From Bacteroidota bacterium (GTDB lineage Bacteria > Bacteroidota > Bacteroidia > Chitinophagales > Chitinophagaceae), in contig CANKWR010000010.1 in NCBI GenBank assembly GCA_947487525.1, positions 1 to 40,824 on the forward strand: a stretch of DNA of 40,824 bases, in the 5' to 3' direction. The notes under the pieces were generated by a model, which saw only the letters and a program-made list of their open reading frames with translations, was not told the origin of the DNA and made no database searches. A program made the translations under genes and the position numbers. This document shows, in pieces, positions 14,480 through 23,182 of the stretch (its first letter is position 1; each line of letters opens with the position of its first letter).

Positions 14480-15838
14480 ATGAAATTCAAAATAATTACC
14501 CTCGGCTTTTTAATTGCTTTTACGACCAATCTTTCTGCGCAAAATGTAAAATCGGGTAACAAAAATTTACCGATTGGCGTGTTTGATTCGGGGACAGGTG
14601 GATTGACTGTTTTGGAGGCGATGTTGTCCCTCGATGCTTTTAACAATACCACCGGTAAAGCGGGCGCGGATGGTAAACCAGATTTTAGTAGTGAGTTTTT
14701 TGAATATTTGGCCGATCAAGCCAATATGCCTTATGGGAATTATGCTGCAGAAAAGAAAACGGATTTATTAAAAGAGCATATTCTTAAAAACATGCAATAT
14801 TTATTGCAATCCAATACCAATAAACAACCTGCTAAAATGATTGTGCTTGCTTGTAATACCGCAACTGCCTATGCTTTAGCTGATATTAAAACAAAGTTCA
14901 AAGCCGATAATATACAAGTGCCTGTGATTGGGGTGATCGATGCAGGTGCTAAAGCAGCGCTGGCGTATCAAGCTAAAGCTGGAGCAGGTACCATTGGCGT
15001 TTTTGCAACCGCAGGAACGGTGGCTTCCGAAGGTTATCCAAGAACCCTGCAGACAATGGCAAAAGAAAAAGGACTTCCAGTGTTGTCGATTGTGAGTCAA
15101 GGTGGCGCAGGTCTTGCTGAAAGTATTGACCGTGACTGGAGTTATTTTGTAGATACATTAAAGCAAGCAAGAAAAGAATACAAGGGGCCTTCCATGAAAA
15201 ACGCATTGTATACCATTGATACAACTTTATTAACTGCCTACCAATTTGATAAATCAAGTAATAAACTTTTATGCGAATTCGATGACAAAGGAAGTTGCTT
15301 GGATTTACAATTAAATGATCCAGCCAATTATGTTCGCTATCACTTAGTGACTTTGCTGGAGAAGATGTTGCAGCAAAATAGTAAAACACCCATGAATACG
15401 TTGATATTGGGCTGTACACATTATCCCTATATGAGAGATACCATTGCTAAAGTATTGAATGAACTATACGATTATAAAAAAGACAATCAATACCGATATA
15501 GAACTTGTATTAATAAACATGTTGAACTCATTGATCCTTCGGTAGAAACGGCTAAAGAGGCTTTTTTGGAGATGCGTAACTTGCAATTAACCAATAATAC
15601 AGCTACGCAGCCCAATCAATTTTTTATTACGATACCAAATACCCAGCTTGCTGAAACACAATTGCAACCAGATGGTTGGTTTACCTATGGGTATAAGTAT
15701 GGAAGAGTAGCCGGAGCAAAAAAGGACTATGTGCAATACGTTCCTTTTGATCATAAGAATATATCAGATGCTTCTTATGAGCGTTTCAAACTCGTACTTC
15801 CGAATGCCTATAGGGAAATTGCAAAAACTTTGAAATAG
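14480..15838 (+). CDS. Exported glutamate/aspartate racemase homologue (MurI-like)
   Basis: A 452-residue Asp/Glu racemase-family protein. The glutamate racemase motifs are all present: IGVFDSGTGGLTVL, the first catalytic cysteine C125 in LACNTATAYAL, PVIGVIDAGAKAAL, and the second cysteine C312 in ILGCTHYPYM. Unlike cytoplasmic MurI (about 270 residues) it starts with a signal peptide (KFKIITLGFLIAFTTNLSAQ) and has insertions of 25-60 residues between the motifs plus a C-terminal extension. The start is ATG 14480 rather than the TTG nine bases upstream; a TATAATTG box ends 7 bp before it. The predicted place of action is the periplasm, where it could interconvert L- and D-glutamate from peptidoglycan turnover or the medium. 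Monocistronic. Racemase chemistry is well supported, the location by the signal only. Confidence 0.85.
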   Translation: MKFKIITLGFLIAFTTNLSAQNVKSGNKNLPIGVFDSGTGGLTVLEAMLSLDAFNNTTGKAGADGKPDFSSEFFEYLADQANMPYGNYAAEKKTDLLKEHILKNMQYLLQSNTNKQPAKMIVLACNTATAYALADIKTKFKADNIQVPVIGVIDAGAKAALAYQAKAGAGTIGVFATAGTVASEGYPRTLQTMAKEKGLPVLSIVSQGGAGLAESIDRDWSYFVDTLKQARKEYKGPSMKNALYTIDTTLLTAYQFDKSSNKLLCEFDDKGSCLDLQLNDPANYVRYHLVTLLEKMLQQNSKTPMNTLILGCTHYPYMRDTIAKVLNELYDYKKDNQYRYRTCINKHVELIDPSVETAKEAFLEMRNLQLTNNTATQPNQFFITIPNTQLAETQLQPDGWFTYGYKYGRVAGAKKDYVQYVPFDHKNISDASYERFKLVLPNAYREIAKTLK

Positions 15839-15848
15839 TGAATCGTAA

Positions 15849-16475
15849 TTACTTGTTGAGAACATACACATGTACTTCAACTAGGTTGTCAAATTCAGCA
15901 ATTGTTTGTTTATAAACGCTTTGAATATATTTTTGAACACTTTCTATAAAAGGAGCACCCATCAATCTTAAAGGTGTTGCAATAAGGATGGTAGTACCCC
16001 TTTCAATATAATGCTCAATGACTTGCAAAAGGGAATCAAACTCGAAAGCATCATAATTAATATCACTTAACAAAATAGTGTCGGCTTGTATAGCGTAGTC
16101 CATTTTATTCCAGTCCAATTGTATTGCTTGTGTATTCGTTAATGCCAAGTGTGCAATATTTTTTTTCATCAATTCAACTGCCTCTTTACTATAGTCACTG
16201 ACAATGACTTCTTTGGCCAAATGGGCGATTTTTAAAGAGGGTTGTCCAATACCCGCTCCTAATTCCAGCACACGTTTTCCATTAATCCAGTTTGCATTTT
16301 CTGTCAAAAATTGGATTAAGGCAATGGAGGAAGGCCAAATTTTCGCCCAAAAAGGGAAGGGTGTGTCTTCGTCTAATTCACTTAATTGCTCAAAGGTTTT
16401 TTTTACCAAAAGGGCATCAGGTAAGTAAAGGCTGAATCCTTTTTCGAGTTCAATTAAGTGATTGGGATAATACAT
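15849..16475 (-). CDS. SAM-dependent methyltransferase (Methyltransf_16 / Nnt1-like)
   Basis: A class I methyltransferase of about 208 residues. Key segments: PFWAKIWPSSIALIQFL, glycine-rich SAM loop RVLELGAGIGQPSLKIA, the acidic residue in VIVSDYSKEAVELMKKN, and ILLSDINYD (motif IV position, DxxxD-like). This arrangement is that of the METTL/nicotinamide-N-methyltransferase-like group that often methylates lysines of proteins. The target is unknown. The start is ATG 16475; a longer frame back to 16577 would run into the divergent acetyltransferase promoter and adds residues without conserved features. TATTTTCA, a near -7 box, ends 6 bp before this ATG. Confidence 0.8.
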   Translation of the reverse strand: MYYPNHLIELEKGFSLYLPDALLVKKTFEQLSELDEDTPFPFWAKIWPSSIALIQFLTENANWINGKRVLELGAGIGQPSLKIAHLAKEVIVSDYSKEAVELMKKNIAHLALTNTQAIQLDWNKMDYAIQADTILLSDINYDAFEFDSLLQVIEHYIERGTTILIATPLRLMGAPFIESVQKYIQSVYKQTIAEFDNLVEVHVYVLNK

Positions 16476-16534
16476 TGAATTGAAAATAGTAATAATTGGT
16501 TTAATTGAAGCTATATATCCTATTTTAAATACAT

Positions 16535-16542
16535 TATTTTTG
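16535..16542 (+). promoter_or_regulatory. -7 promoter box TATTTTTG of the acetyltransferase gene
   Basis: Perfect TAnnTTTG, 37 bp before ATG 16579. It supports ATG 16579 as start and excludes the upstream in-frame TTG at 16480. Confidence 0.55.
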
Positions 16543-16578
16543 TTTGAAAATAAGACTCCTTCATCCCGAAACATCATA

Positions 16579-17040
16579 ATGATTTACACCATTCCAACCA
16601 ATGCTAAACAACTAAAGGATGCGGTTCAATTGTTTAATGAGTATGCCAACTCATTAGAGATCAGTTTGGATTTTCAAAATTTTCAAGAAGAGCTTTTTAT
16701 TATTAACACCATGTATGGCAGTCCTACGGGTTGTCTTTTATTGGTGTATGAAAACGAATTGCCCGTTGCCTGTGCTGCTTACCGAAAAATAGAAGAAGGT
16801 GTTTGTGAGTTGAAAAGAATGTATATAAAACCCAAATTTAGAAAAATGCAAATTGGCCAAACACTTTTAGATAAGCTTTCCAACAAAGCAGCCATGAATG
16901 GCTACCAGCTAATGCGTTTGGACACTTTAGATACCATGTTGCCCGCTTTACATTTATACAAGAAGAATGGTTTTTATGAAATACCTGCTTACTGCCATAA
17001 TCCCAATGAAGGGGTGGTGTACATGGAAAAGAAATTATAG
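16579..17040 (+). CDS. GNAT-family N-acetyltransferase
   Basis: A 153-residue single-domain acetyltransferase. It shows the GNAT layout: strand LLLVYENELPVACAAYRKI, motif A CELKRMYIKPKFRKMQIGQTL (acetyl-CoA pyrophosphate loop, here with R-K-M-Q-I-G replacing the usual R/Q-x-x-G-x-G), then ALHLYKKNGFYEI (motif B). The acceptor substrate cannot be told. The gene is divergent from the methyltransferase with about 100 bp between starts. Confidence 0.85.
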   Translation: MIYTIPTNAKQLKDAVQLFNEYANSLEISLDFQNFQEELFIINTMYGSPTGCLLLVYENELPVACAAYRKIEEGVCELKRMYIKPKFRKMQIGQTLLDKLSNKAAMNGYQLMRLDTLDTMLPALHLYKKNGFYEIPAYCHNPNEGVVYMEKKL

Positions 17041-17099
17041 ACTTCCATTATTGCATTAATTTGCACCATATTGCATCCAACAGCACCAAATTTTCCAAA

Positions 17100-18527
17100 A
17101 TGAAAAAAAGTACCTTATTTATTATTTTAATATTCATTGTATTCAACAGTGCTGCACAAACTTTAATTGAAAATTGGTCGGGTGTGCTGAATGCGGGAGG
17201 GCAAAAAATTGAACTTGTTTTGCACTGTATTAAAAATGCCGATCATACATATACTTCCAACTGGGATGTGCCCATCCAAAAAGCGAAAGGAATTCCATCC
17301 TCCAAAACCGATTTTGCCAATGGCCAATTCAACATTGAAGTAAAAATGATTGGGGCTACTTATGTTGGGAAATTAAATGCAACAGGGGATAAAATGGAAG
17401 GTACCTGGGGACAGGCTGGCATGAATTTTCCCCTCAACTTGGAACCCTTAAAAGGGACACTAGCTCCCATGGTGGTCATCAAACCCCAAACACCAAAGCC
17501 ACCCTTCCCCTATACCATCAAAGAATTTACTTATGAAGGAGTTACAACTAAATTAACCTACGGCGCTACTTTAACCTATCCTAGTGACCAGTTAAAACAC
17601 CCATTGGTTATTTTAATTACAGGCAGTGGCAGACAGGATAGAGATGAAACTATTTTTGACCACAAGCCTTTTGCAGTGATTGCTGATTACCTTACCAAAA
17701 AAGGCTTTGCTGTTTTAAGGGTAGACGATAGAGGAGCAGGCCAATCCACTGGAGATTTTAGCAAAAGCACCACTGCCGATTTTGCTTTGGATGTGGAAGA
17801 GCATATTCAATATGCAAAATCACTTCCAATGATCGATGCTACTAAAATAGGTTTATTGGGACATAGCGAAGGGGGCTTAATCGCACCCATGATCGCCGCA
17901 CGCAATAAGTCCATCGCATTTATAGTTTTAATGGCCGGTCCGGGAATTGAAATAACCGAACTCATGGCATTGCAAAACGAAATGGTTTTCAAATCGGCAG
18001 GAATCCCCACCTCAGCCATTGATGCCTATATCCCATTGTATAAACAATTAATGAAAACTGTTATTAAAATTGAAAATAAAGAAGAGGCCATTGCAAAAGC
18101 AAAGGAAATTACGCAGCTATGGTTTAATAAAACCGATAAAAGCTTAGTAAAATTAACAACCAATATGAATGTGGCAGCGGATATTGATAAATTTGCCAGG
18201 ACGATGGCGGAAACACTTTTCACCAATTGGTGGAAATACTTTGCCGCTTACCATCCTCAACCTACTTTATACAAAGTGACCTGTCCGGTATTGGCGATGA
18301 ACGGTTCAGCAGATATCCAAGTACCTGCTGCTGAAAATTTGAAAGGGATAGCGGCCGCTTTAATGAAAGGAGGCAATAAACAATTTACCATCAAGCAATT
18401 TGACGGCTTGAATCATTTATTTCAAAAATGTAGCAAGTGCACTGTTCCTGAGTATGGGGAACTGGAAACCACCATTGAGCCTGAGGTATTGGATGCCATT
18501 GGCAACTGGTCAATAGGCCTGCATTAA
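17100..18527 (+). CDS. Secreted alpha/beta hydrolase (serine aminopeptidase/esterase-like)
   Basis: A 475-residue exported hydrolase. The signal peptide ends at about residue 19 (FNSAAQ). Residues 20-125 form a beta-rich N-terminal domain often found with this family (WSGVLNAGGQKIELVLH). The hydrolase domain begins near residue 150: oxyanion region LITGSGRQDRDE, RVDDRGAGQS, nucleophile elbow GLLGHSEGG (catalytic Ser), acid in NGSADIQVPA and histidine in LNHLFQ. Related proteins are annotated as serine aminopeptidase S33 or dienelactone-hydrolase-like; the substrate is open. The start is ATG 17100, giving a clean signal peptide; a TTAATTTG box (one mismatch) lies 37 bp upstream. Confidence 0.88.
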   Translation: MKKSTLFIILIFIVFNSAAQTLIENWSGVLNAGGQKIELVLHCIKNADHTYTSNWDVPIQKAKGIPSSKTDFANGQFNIEVKMIGATYVGKLNATGDKMEGTWGQAGMNFPLNLEPLKGTLAPMVVIKPQTPKPPFPYTIKEFTYEGVTTKLTYGATLTYPSDQLKHPLVILITGSGRQDRDETIFDHKPFAVIADYLTKKGFAVLRVDDRGAGQSTGDFSKSTTADFALDVEEHIQYAKSLPMIDATKIGLLGHSEGGLIAPMIAARNKSIAFIVLMAGPGIEITELMALQNEMVFKSAGIPTSAIDAYIPLYKQLMKTVIKIENKEEAIAKAKEITQLWFNKTDKSLVKLTTNMNVAADIDKFARTMAETLFTNWWKYFAAYHPQPTLYKVTCPVLAMNGSADIQVPAAENLKGIAAALMKGGNKQFTIKQFDGLNHLFQKCSKCTVPEYGELETTIEPEVLDAIGNWSIGLH

Positions 18528-18563
18528 CAAAAAAGAGTATTTTTTGTTCCTAATTATGATTTT

Positions 18564-18598
18564 GGAACATATCTTTTGTGTTAAATAGGGAACAGATC
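18564..18598. promoter_or_regulatory. Direct repeats GGAACATATC / GGAACAGATC upstream of the SnoaL gene
   Basis: Two 10-bp repeats matching at 9 of 10 positions, at 18564-18573 and 18589-18598 (25-bp period, about 2.4 helical turns); an inverted half GTTCC lies at 18546-18550. The second copy overlaps the candidate -7 box TCATTTTG (18597-18604). AraC-type proteins usually bind tandem direct repeats, and such a regulator is encoded at 19179-20366. Confidence 0.3.
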
Positions 18599-18642
18599 AT
18601 TTTGAATGGATATTTTTAGTCCCAACCTAAAAATATAAATCA

Positions 18643-19146
18643 ATGAAAAAACAAATTTCTTTTGCAATCACCGCATTATTGGTCTTAGTCGCAACTGCTG
18701 CATTTTCACAAAACGGTGCCTTGGCAAAAAAGGCTGAATTAGAAAAATCAAACATTAAATTTTATGGTAATGTTTGGGAAGTGGCAATCAATGAAGGGAA
18801 AATTGACATTTTAAATACCGCTTACACCGAGGACGCTGTTTTACATACGGTTCCAGAAACCAAAGGCAAAGCCAATTGTGTAGCTTATTATACCAACTAC
18901 GTAACTGGATTTTCTAATAGACAATTCATTGTTAAAGAAATGTTGGCTAGTGGCAATAAAATAACAAAGCACTGGCAATTTAAAGGCAAACATACAGGTA
19001 ACTTTTTTGGCATTCCAGCAACCAATAAGGACGTGGATTTGATTGGCTGTACCATTGCTACCATAGTAAACGGTAAAATTACAGAAGAGCAAGACTTTTT
19101 TGATAACCTTGGCTTTTTACAACAATTGGGATTAATGCCTAAATAA
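18643..19146 (+). CDS. Secreted SnoaL-like / NTF2-fold protein
   Basis: 167 residues with signal peptide (ending AAFSQ). The mature domain resembles SnoaL-type ester cyclases of the NTF2-like fold: NIKFYGNVWEVAINEGKID, AYTEDAVLHTVPE, the central GKHTGNFFGIPATNKDV segment and the terminal EEQDFFDNLGFLQQLGL. Periplasmic NTF2-like proteins in Bacteroidota are mostly uncharacterised; catalysis cannot be claimed. It is convergent with the AraC-type regulator and is its most obvious candidate target. Confidence 0.8.
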   Translation: MKKQISFAITALLVLVATAAFSQNGALAKKAELEKSNIKFYGNVWEVAINEGKIDILNTAYTEDAVLHTVPETKGKANCVAYYTNYVTGFSNRQFIVKEMLASGNKITKHWQFKGKHTGNFFGIPATNKDVDLIGCTIATIVNGKITEEQDFFDNLGFLQQLGLMPK

Positions 19147-19152
19147 GAATGC

Positions 19153-19170
19153 TTGTCCTAATAAGGACAA
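19153..19170. terminator. Small hairpin between convergent genes
   Basis: Stem TTGTCCT/AGGACAA with AATA loop, 7 bp past the SnoaL stop and 9 bp from the opposing stop. It has no U-tract on either strand, so it may act only as a weak bidirectional terminator or 3' end stabiliser. Confidence 0.4.
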
Positions 19171-19178
19171 TCCAATGA

Positions 19179-20366
19179 TTATTCTATAGATTTTATAAAA
19201 TCGGAAGGGGTAACTCCCTTTCGCTCTTTAAAAGCGTCAATAAATTTTGATCGGGACGCAAAACCCGCATTTGCTGAAATGGCTTCAATCGTCAAATTCT
19301 TTGACTCTCCCTGCTCCAATAATGTAGATACGTGATCGATACGTAAATTTTTTCTCCATTCACTAAAAGTAATTTCTAGCTCCTTATTAAAATAAGTAGA
19401 TAGGAATCGCTCTGGAATTTTTAAATCAAAAGACATTTGGGAAAGGGTAAATTCTTTTTTCACAAATGGGAGTTCCTGTAAATAGAGTTGTAAAGTATTT
19501 TCAAATTCTGTTAAGTCAACACTCGGCTTTATTTTCTTTGGAAGATTCGATTTAATTTCTTCAATGATACTTTCCTTTCGTACTTCATCGGAATAAGAAA
19601 CATTTCCATAAAGAATTTTAGGAAATAGGAATAACAAAAAGTTTTGAGTAACAAAGCCAATACCATTGAGTCCAAAAAAATGACGGTCCGAAAAAAGGAC
19701 ATCCCCTTTAATGCCCAAAAAGGTAAAGTTATGTCCATATACCACTACCACCATATTCCCTAAGGTGTTTAAGGCAATCACTATTTGAATAAAGCATAAA
19801 ATAAAAAACCATCTTTGTAATATTTTATGATTGGAGGTTAATGCATTGTTCAGCTTTAATCGTTGATGGGTTGTCCATTGGAAATAGACAAACGTTAAGA
19901 AAGCATAAAGTACTACATGAATGGATCTGCTTACTAAGATGAATTCAAAGTCTATTAAATAAAATCGAACGCGATAATCATTGGTAATATTTACAATACG
20001 GTGTGCCGTTTCCATTTTTTCGCTAAATGGCAAACTTGTATAGGGCAATGTAACAATAATACATAGCAATGCGGGAAATAAATGAAGCAAGTCCCATTTT
20101 GCTAGTTTGTTATTATCAGCTAAAGTTGTTTTTACATAAAAGAACAATAAGGGTCCTATTAGATAAGACAGTGGAAGCCAATTTACAAAACAGAATCCTT
20201 GCCAAAATATATTTTTAGAAAAATGCAAACCAAAATAAACCAACACAATTAAATTACAGCAAAGAAAAAATAAGGCTAAAAATATATTAGACCTATTTAA
20301 TGAACTTAGGTAATAAATTAAAATAAAGGATGTGAAAATGCCAAATAAAGGAGCCAATATTTCCAT
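19179..20366 (-). CDS. AraC-family regulator with N-terminal membrane sensor
   Basis: A 395-residue transcription factor. Residues 1-255 contain about seven hydrophobic helices (for example FILIYYLSSL, LSYLIGPLLFFYVKT, LLHLFPALLCIIVTLPY), the pattern of the membrane-anchored AraC regulators common in Bacteroidota. The last 100 residues form the two-HTH AraC domain: FTLSQMSFDLKIPERFLSTYF and then IEAISANAGFASRSKFIDAF plus KGVTPSDF. The signal sensed is unknown. It is placed between the SnoaL gene (convergent) and a serine hydrolase gene in the same orientation 60 bp upstream. Confidence 0.9.
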   Translation of the reverse strand: MEILAPLFGIFTSFILIYYLSSLNRSNIFLALFFLCCNLIVLVYFGLHFSKNIFWQGFCFVNWLPLSYLIGPLLFFYVKTTLADNNKLAKWDLLHLFPALLCIIVTLPYTSLPFSEKMETAHRIVNITNDYRVRFYLIDFEFILVSRSIHVVLYAFLTFVYFQWTTHQRLKLNNALTSNHKILQRWFFILCFIQIVIALNTLGNMVVVVYGHNFTFLGIKGDVLFSDRHFFGLNGIGFVTQNFLLFLFPKILYGNVSYSDEVRKESIIEEIKSNLPKKIKPSVDLTEFENTLQLYLQELPFVKKEFTLSQMSFDLKIPERFLSTYFNKELEITFSEWRKNLRIDHVSTLLEQGESKNLTIEAISANAGFASRSKFIDAFKERKGVTPSDFIKSIE

Positions 20367-20425
20367 AATTATACTTGTATTACATTAATAATCAGCAAGA
20401 TAGTTAAAATATTACTACTGAATTA

Positions 20426-21580
20426 TTATTTTATAAAAGCGTCGTATAAAGTGTTTACTGTCCTTTTAATTACGGTATTAAAACCTGCATCGTAAGTGAT
20501 GGCACAACCATTGCTTATCACAACAATACCAAATTTCTTTTCTACATTAAAAAACATGGCACTGTATAATCCATAGGCCGAACCAGTATGTCCACATAGG
20601 GTTTCTCCAGTAATAAGTTTGTCTGTTGTTCTAAGCGCTAAACCATAATTCCCCTCATCGGACATTTTGGTTTGCATGAGTATGGAACTATTTTTGGAAA
20701 TAATCCTTCCTCCGTCATAAGCTCCATTGCGTGCATGCATGATCATATATTTTGCTAAATCAGTAGCGGAAATTTTCATTCCCCCTGTGGGCGAAAAAAT
20801 AGGGGTAGTTTTTCCCAATACATGATTTTTAATTTCCTCACTGCGTGGATCATACGCAGCGGGGGAGGCTATAAATTTAGAAGCGTCTTGATGGTATTCA
20901 TAAATAGTAGCAAATCTTGACTTATCCAAGGAATCAATGCAATAGCCTCCATATATTCCAAGCGGATCCAAAATATGGTGCTTCACATATTGATCAAATC
21001 GCGCTCCCGTAATTTTTTCAATCACCGCTCCTGTCATGTTGAAATTTAAATTACAATAGGCATAGCCTTTGCCTGGCTCATAATTATTATAACATTTTTC
21101 CCAATTGGGATTTTTAGCTGGATTAATCGCGTCTAAAGAAAAATAGCCCTCACTGTCATTGACCGAGGAAGTGTGGGACATAATCATTCGAAGCGTGATT
21201 TTTGTATTGGGAAATTTTGGATTGCGTACTTTAAATCCAACTAAATCGCTAAAGTCATCGTCCAAGGATACTTTTTTTGCGTCTACCAATTGCATGATGG
21301 CAGTGGCTGTAAATGATTTTGAGATGGAAGCAATTCTGAAAATAGCTTTGTCTGTAAGGGGTATTCCTTTTTCAATATCCTGCATCCCAAACGAATGCGT
21401 ATAAATGATTTTATTATTTTTTACTACCGCCACTGAAAGCCCCACCACTTTTTCTTCCTGCATCATTTGCTTTACCCCCTCTTCGGCCTTACTCGCTTGG
21501 GCATTGGAGAGGTCTACTTGGGCATACAATAGTTGGGTGAACTGTAACAGACACAAAATGAATAAGATATGTTTTTTCAT
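20426..21580 (-). CDS. Secreted serine beta-lactamase-family hydrolase (class C/DD-peptidase-like)
   Basis: A 384-residue protein with signal peptide (LLQFTQLLYAQ). The three motifs of the penicillin-binding/class C fold are present: SxxK as SISK in FRIASISKSFTA, YxN as YCN in GYAYCNLNFNM, and HTG in LCGHTGSAYG (the K/H-T-G box). Members of this broad group include esterases, DD-peptidases and beta-lactamases; true AmpC activity cannot be inferred from these motifs. It precedes the AraC-type regulator by 60 bp on the same strand. Confidence 0.88.
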   Translation of the reverse strand: MKKHILFILCLLQFTQLLYAQVDLSNAQASKAEEGVKQMMQEEKVVGLSVAVVKNNKIIYTHSFGMQDIEKGIPLTDKAIFRIASISKSFTATAIMQLVDAKKVSLDDDFSDLVGFKVRNPKFPNTKITLRMIMSHTSSVNDSEGYFSLDAINPAKNPNWEKCYNNYEPGKGYAYCNLNFNMTGAVIEKITGARFDQYVKHHILDPLGIYGGYCIDSLDKSRFATIYEYHQDASKFIASPAAYDPRSEEIKNHVLGKTTPIFSPTGGMKISATDLAKYMIMHARNGAYDGGRIISKNSSILMQTKMSDEGNYGLALRTTDKLITGETLCGHTGSAYGLYSAMFFNVEKKFGIVVISNGCAITYDAGFNTVIKRTVNTLYDAFIK

Positions 21581-21735
21581 ACGCTTTATTTGTATCCTTC
21601 AATTTACCCATTTTATGGGATATCATAAAATAAATGGAAAGGAGTCATTCAGGATGCAAGAACCATTAAATACAAAGTAAAAAAATAAGCAATTCAGTAA
21701 TTGTAAAAGGGTTGAATTTTTGAAATCCTTTTGCT

Positions 21736-21743
21736 TACATTTG
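21736..21743 (+). promoter_or_regulatory. -7 promoter box TACATTTG
   Basis: Perfect TAnnTTTG, ending 25 bp before ATG 21768. It makes the ATG, not an upstream TTG near 21720, the start of the acetyltransferase. Confidence 0.55.
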
Positions 21744-21767
21744 GATTACTTTAATTTACAAATAGCA

Positions 21768-22286
21768 ATGTCCTCCATTACCATTATACCTATTGGCGTT
21801 GCCGAAGTGGATGCTCTTTGTGCCATTAGTTGCAGTACTTTTTCGCAAACTTTTCTTGCGCAAAATACTGCCGAGGACATGGAAGCTTATTTAACATCTA
21901 GTTTTTCGGTAGAAAAACTCACCCAAGAAATAACTAACCCCAATTCTGCATTTTTTTTCGCAAAAGAATACGAGCAGGTCATCGGGTATTTAAAAGTGAA
22001 TGCCGGTGATGCACAAACGGAACTTAAAGACTTGAATGCTTTTGAAATTGAGCGCATTTACGTTGACAAGGCATACTTAGGTAAAAAAATTGGGCAATTA
22101 CTTTTTGAAAAAGCCATTGAGTTGGCAAAATCAAAAAATGCTACCTATGTATGGTTAGGCGTTTGGGAAGAAAATCACCGCGCATTGGCATTTTATGAAA
22201 AAAATGGATTCGTCCCCTTTGATAAACATGTATTTATGTTAGGCAATGATGCGCAAACAGATATTATGATGAAGCTACTCTTATAA
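21768..22286 (+). CDS. GNAT-family N-acetyltransferase (PaiA-like)
   Basis: 172 residues. The N-terminal CSTFSQTFLAQNTAEDMEAYL segment is typical of PaiA-like (polyamine-type) acetyltransferases. Motif A is FEIERIYVDKAYLGKKIGQLL (Q/R-x2-G-x-G/A variant GKKIGQ), followed by WLGVWEENHRALAFYEKNGF (motif B) and the terminal DIMMKLLL strand. The substrate may be a polyamine, but that is inference from similarity. The stop is 20 bp from the convergent pirin gene. Confidence 0.85.
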   Translation: MSSITIIPIGVAEVDALCAISCSTFSQTFLAQNTAEDMEAYLTSSFSVEKLTQEITNPNSAFFFAKEYEQVIGYLKVNAGDAQTELKDLNAFEIERIYVDKAYLGKKIGQLLFEKAIELAKSKNATYVWLGVWEENHRALAFYEKNGFVPFDKHVFMLGNDAQTDIMMKLLL

Positions 22287-22305
22287 TTAGCTTAAATGCA
22301 TTTAT

Positions 22306-23028
22306 TTAACTTAATTGCATTGGCACTTCCATTAACAATATTTCGGCGTCATCACTTTTTGCAATAAAGTGAATTGTAGATACCCCGCTTATTCCCATAC
22401 CGTCCCTGGTTTCCGCCAATTCGCCATCCATTAAAAAACTACCTTTTAAAACAAAGGCATATACTCCGTTTCCTTCTTTCTTTAGTGGATATTCAAATGT
22501 TTTTTCATTTTCAAAATTGCCCAAATGAAACCATGCATCCTGGTGAATCCAAACACCTTCATCGTTGGCATTCGGAGAAAGTATTTGTTGTAATTTATTA
22601 TGTCGATCATTTTGATTCAAAGTAATTTGATCATACCTAGGAGTAACGTTTTTCTTATTCGGGAACACCCAAATTTGTAAAAACTTTACTATTTCGTTTT
22701 TATTTTTATTGTACTCACTATGTTGTATTCCAGTGCCCGCACTCATAACTTGAATGTCTCCATTTTTGATCACGGTGGTATTGCCCATACTGTCCTGATG
22801 TTCCAAGTCGCCTTCTAAAGGAATACTGATAATTTCCATATTGTCATGGGGGTGTTTACCAAATCCCATGCCACCGCTCACGGTATCGTCATTTAACACA
22901 CGTAAAGCGCCAAAGTGAATTCTTTCGGGATTGTAATAGCCGGCAAAACTAAAACTATGAAAACTATTTAACCATCCATGGTTTGCAGCTCCTCGGGTAT
23001 TGGCTTTATGAAGTACTACTTGTTTCAT
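22306..23028 (-). CDS. Pirin-family bicupin
   Basis: A 240-residue pirin homologue (YhhW-like). The metal-binding cupin motif is intact: GFGKHPHDNMEIISIPLEG contributes two His and later GTGIQHSEYN contributes His and Glu. The opening VVLHKANTRGAANHGWLNS and SFSFAGYYNPERIHFG are characteristic. Known relatives dioxygenate quercetin or act as redox or transcriptional cofactors; the native role is unclear. No operon partner; convergent with the acetyltransferase. Confidence 0.92.
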   Translation of the reverse strand: MKQVVLHKANTRGAANHGWLNSFHSFSFAGYYNPERIHFGALRVLNDDTVSGGMGFGKHPHDNMEIISIPLEGDLEHQDSMGNTTVIKNGDIQVMSAGTGIQHSEYNKNKNEIVKFLQIWVFPNKKNVTPRYDQITLNQNDRHNKLQQILSPNANDEGVWIHQDAWFHLGNFENEKTFEYPLKKEGNGVYAFVLKGSFLMDGELAETRDGMGISGVSTIHFIAKSDDAEILLMEVPMQLS

Positions 23029-23146
23029 TGCTTGCTTATTTTTGAAATTATATGCGAATATCTATCTTTTTCTTCATTATGAATACCCATTATGCCCCTG
23101 GCATTGGGGTTGAATTTTGAAAATACAGCGTTCATTTAAGTTTCAC

Positions 23147-23154
23147 TACCTTTG
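23147..23154 (+). promoter_or_regulatory. -7 promoter box TACCTTTG of the DEAD-box gene
   Basis: Perfect TAnnTTTG. A start at about 23159 rules out initiation codons upstream of it and leaves the TTG at 23183 as first usable start. Confidence 0.55.
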
Positions 23155-23182
23155 TAGGGATTACTTAGTAAAATTATACAAA

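Noticed and set aside
20426..21580. Calling the serine hydrolase an AmpC-type beta-lactamase
   Set aside because: SxxK, YxN and HTG motifs are shared by esterases and DD-peptidases; nothing visible is specific for a beta-lactamase.
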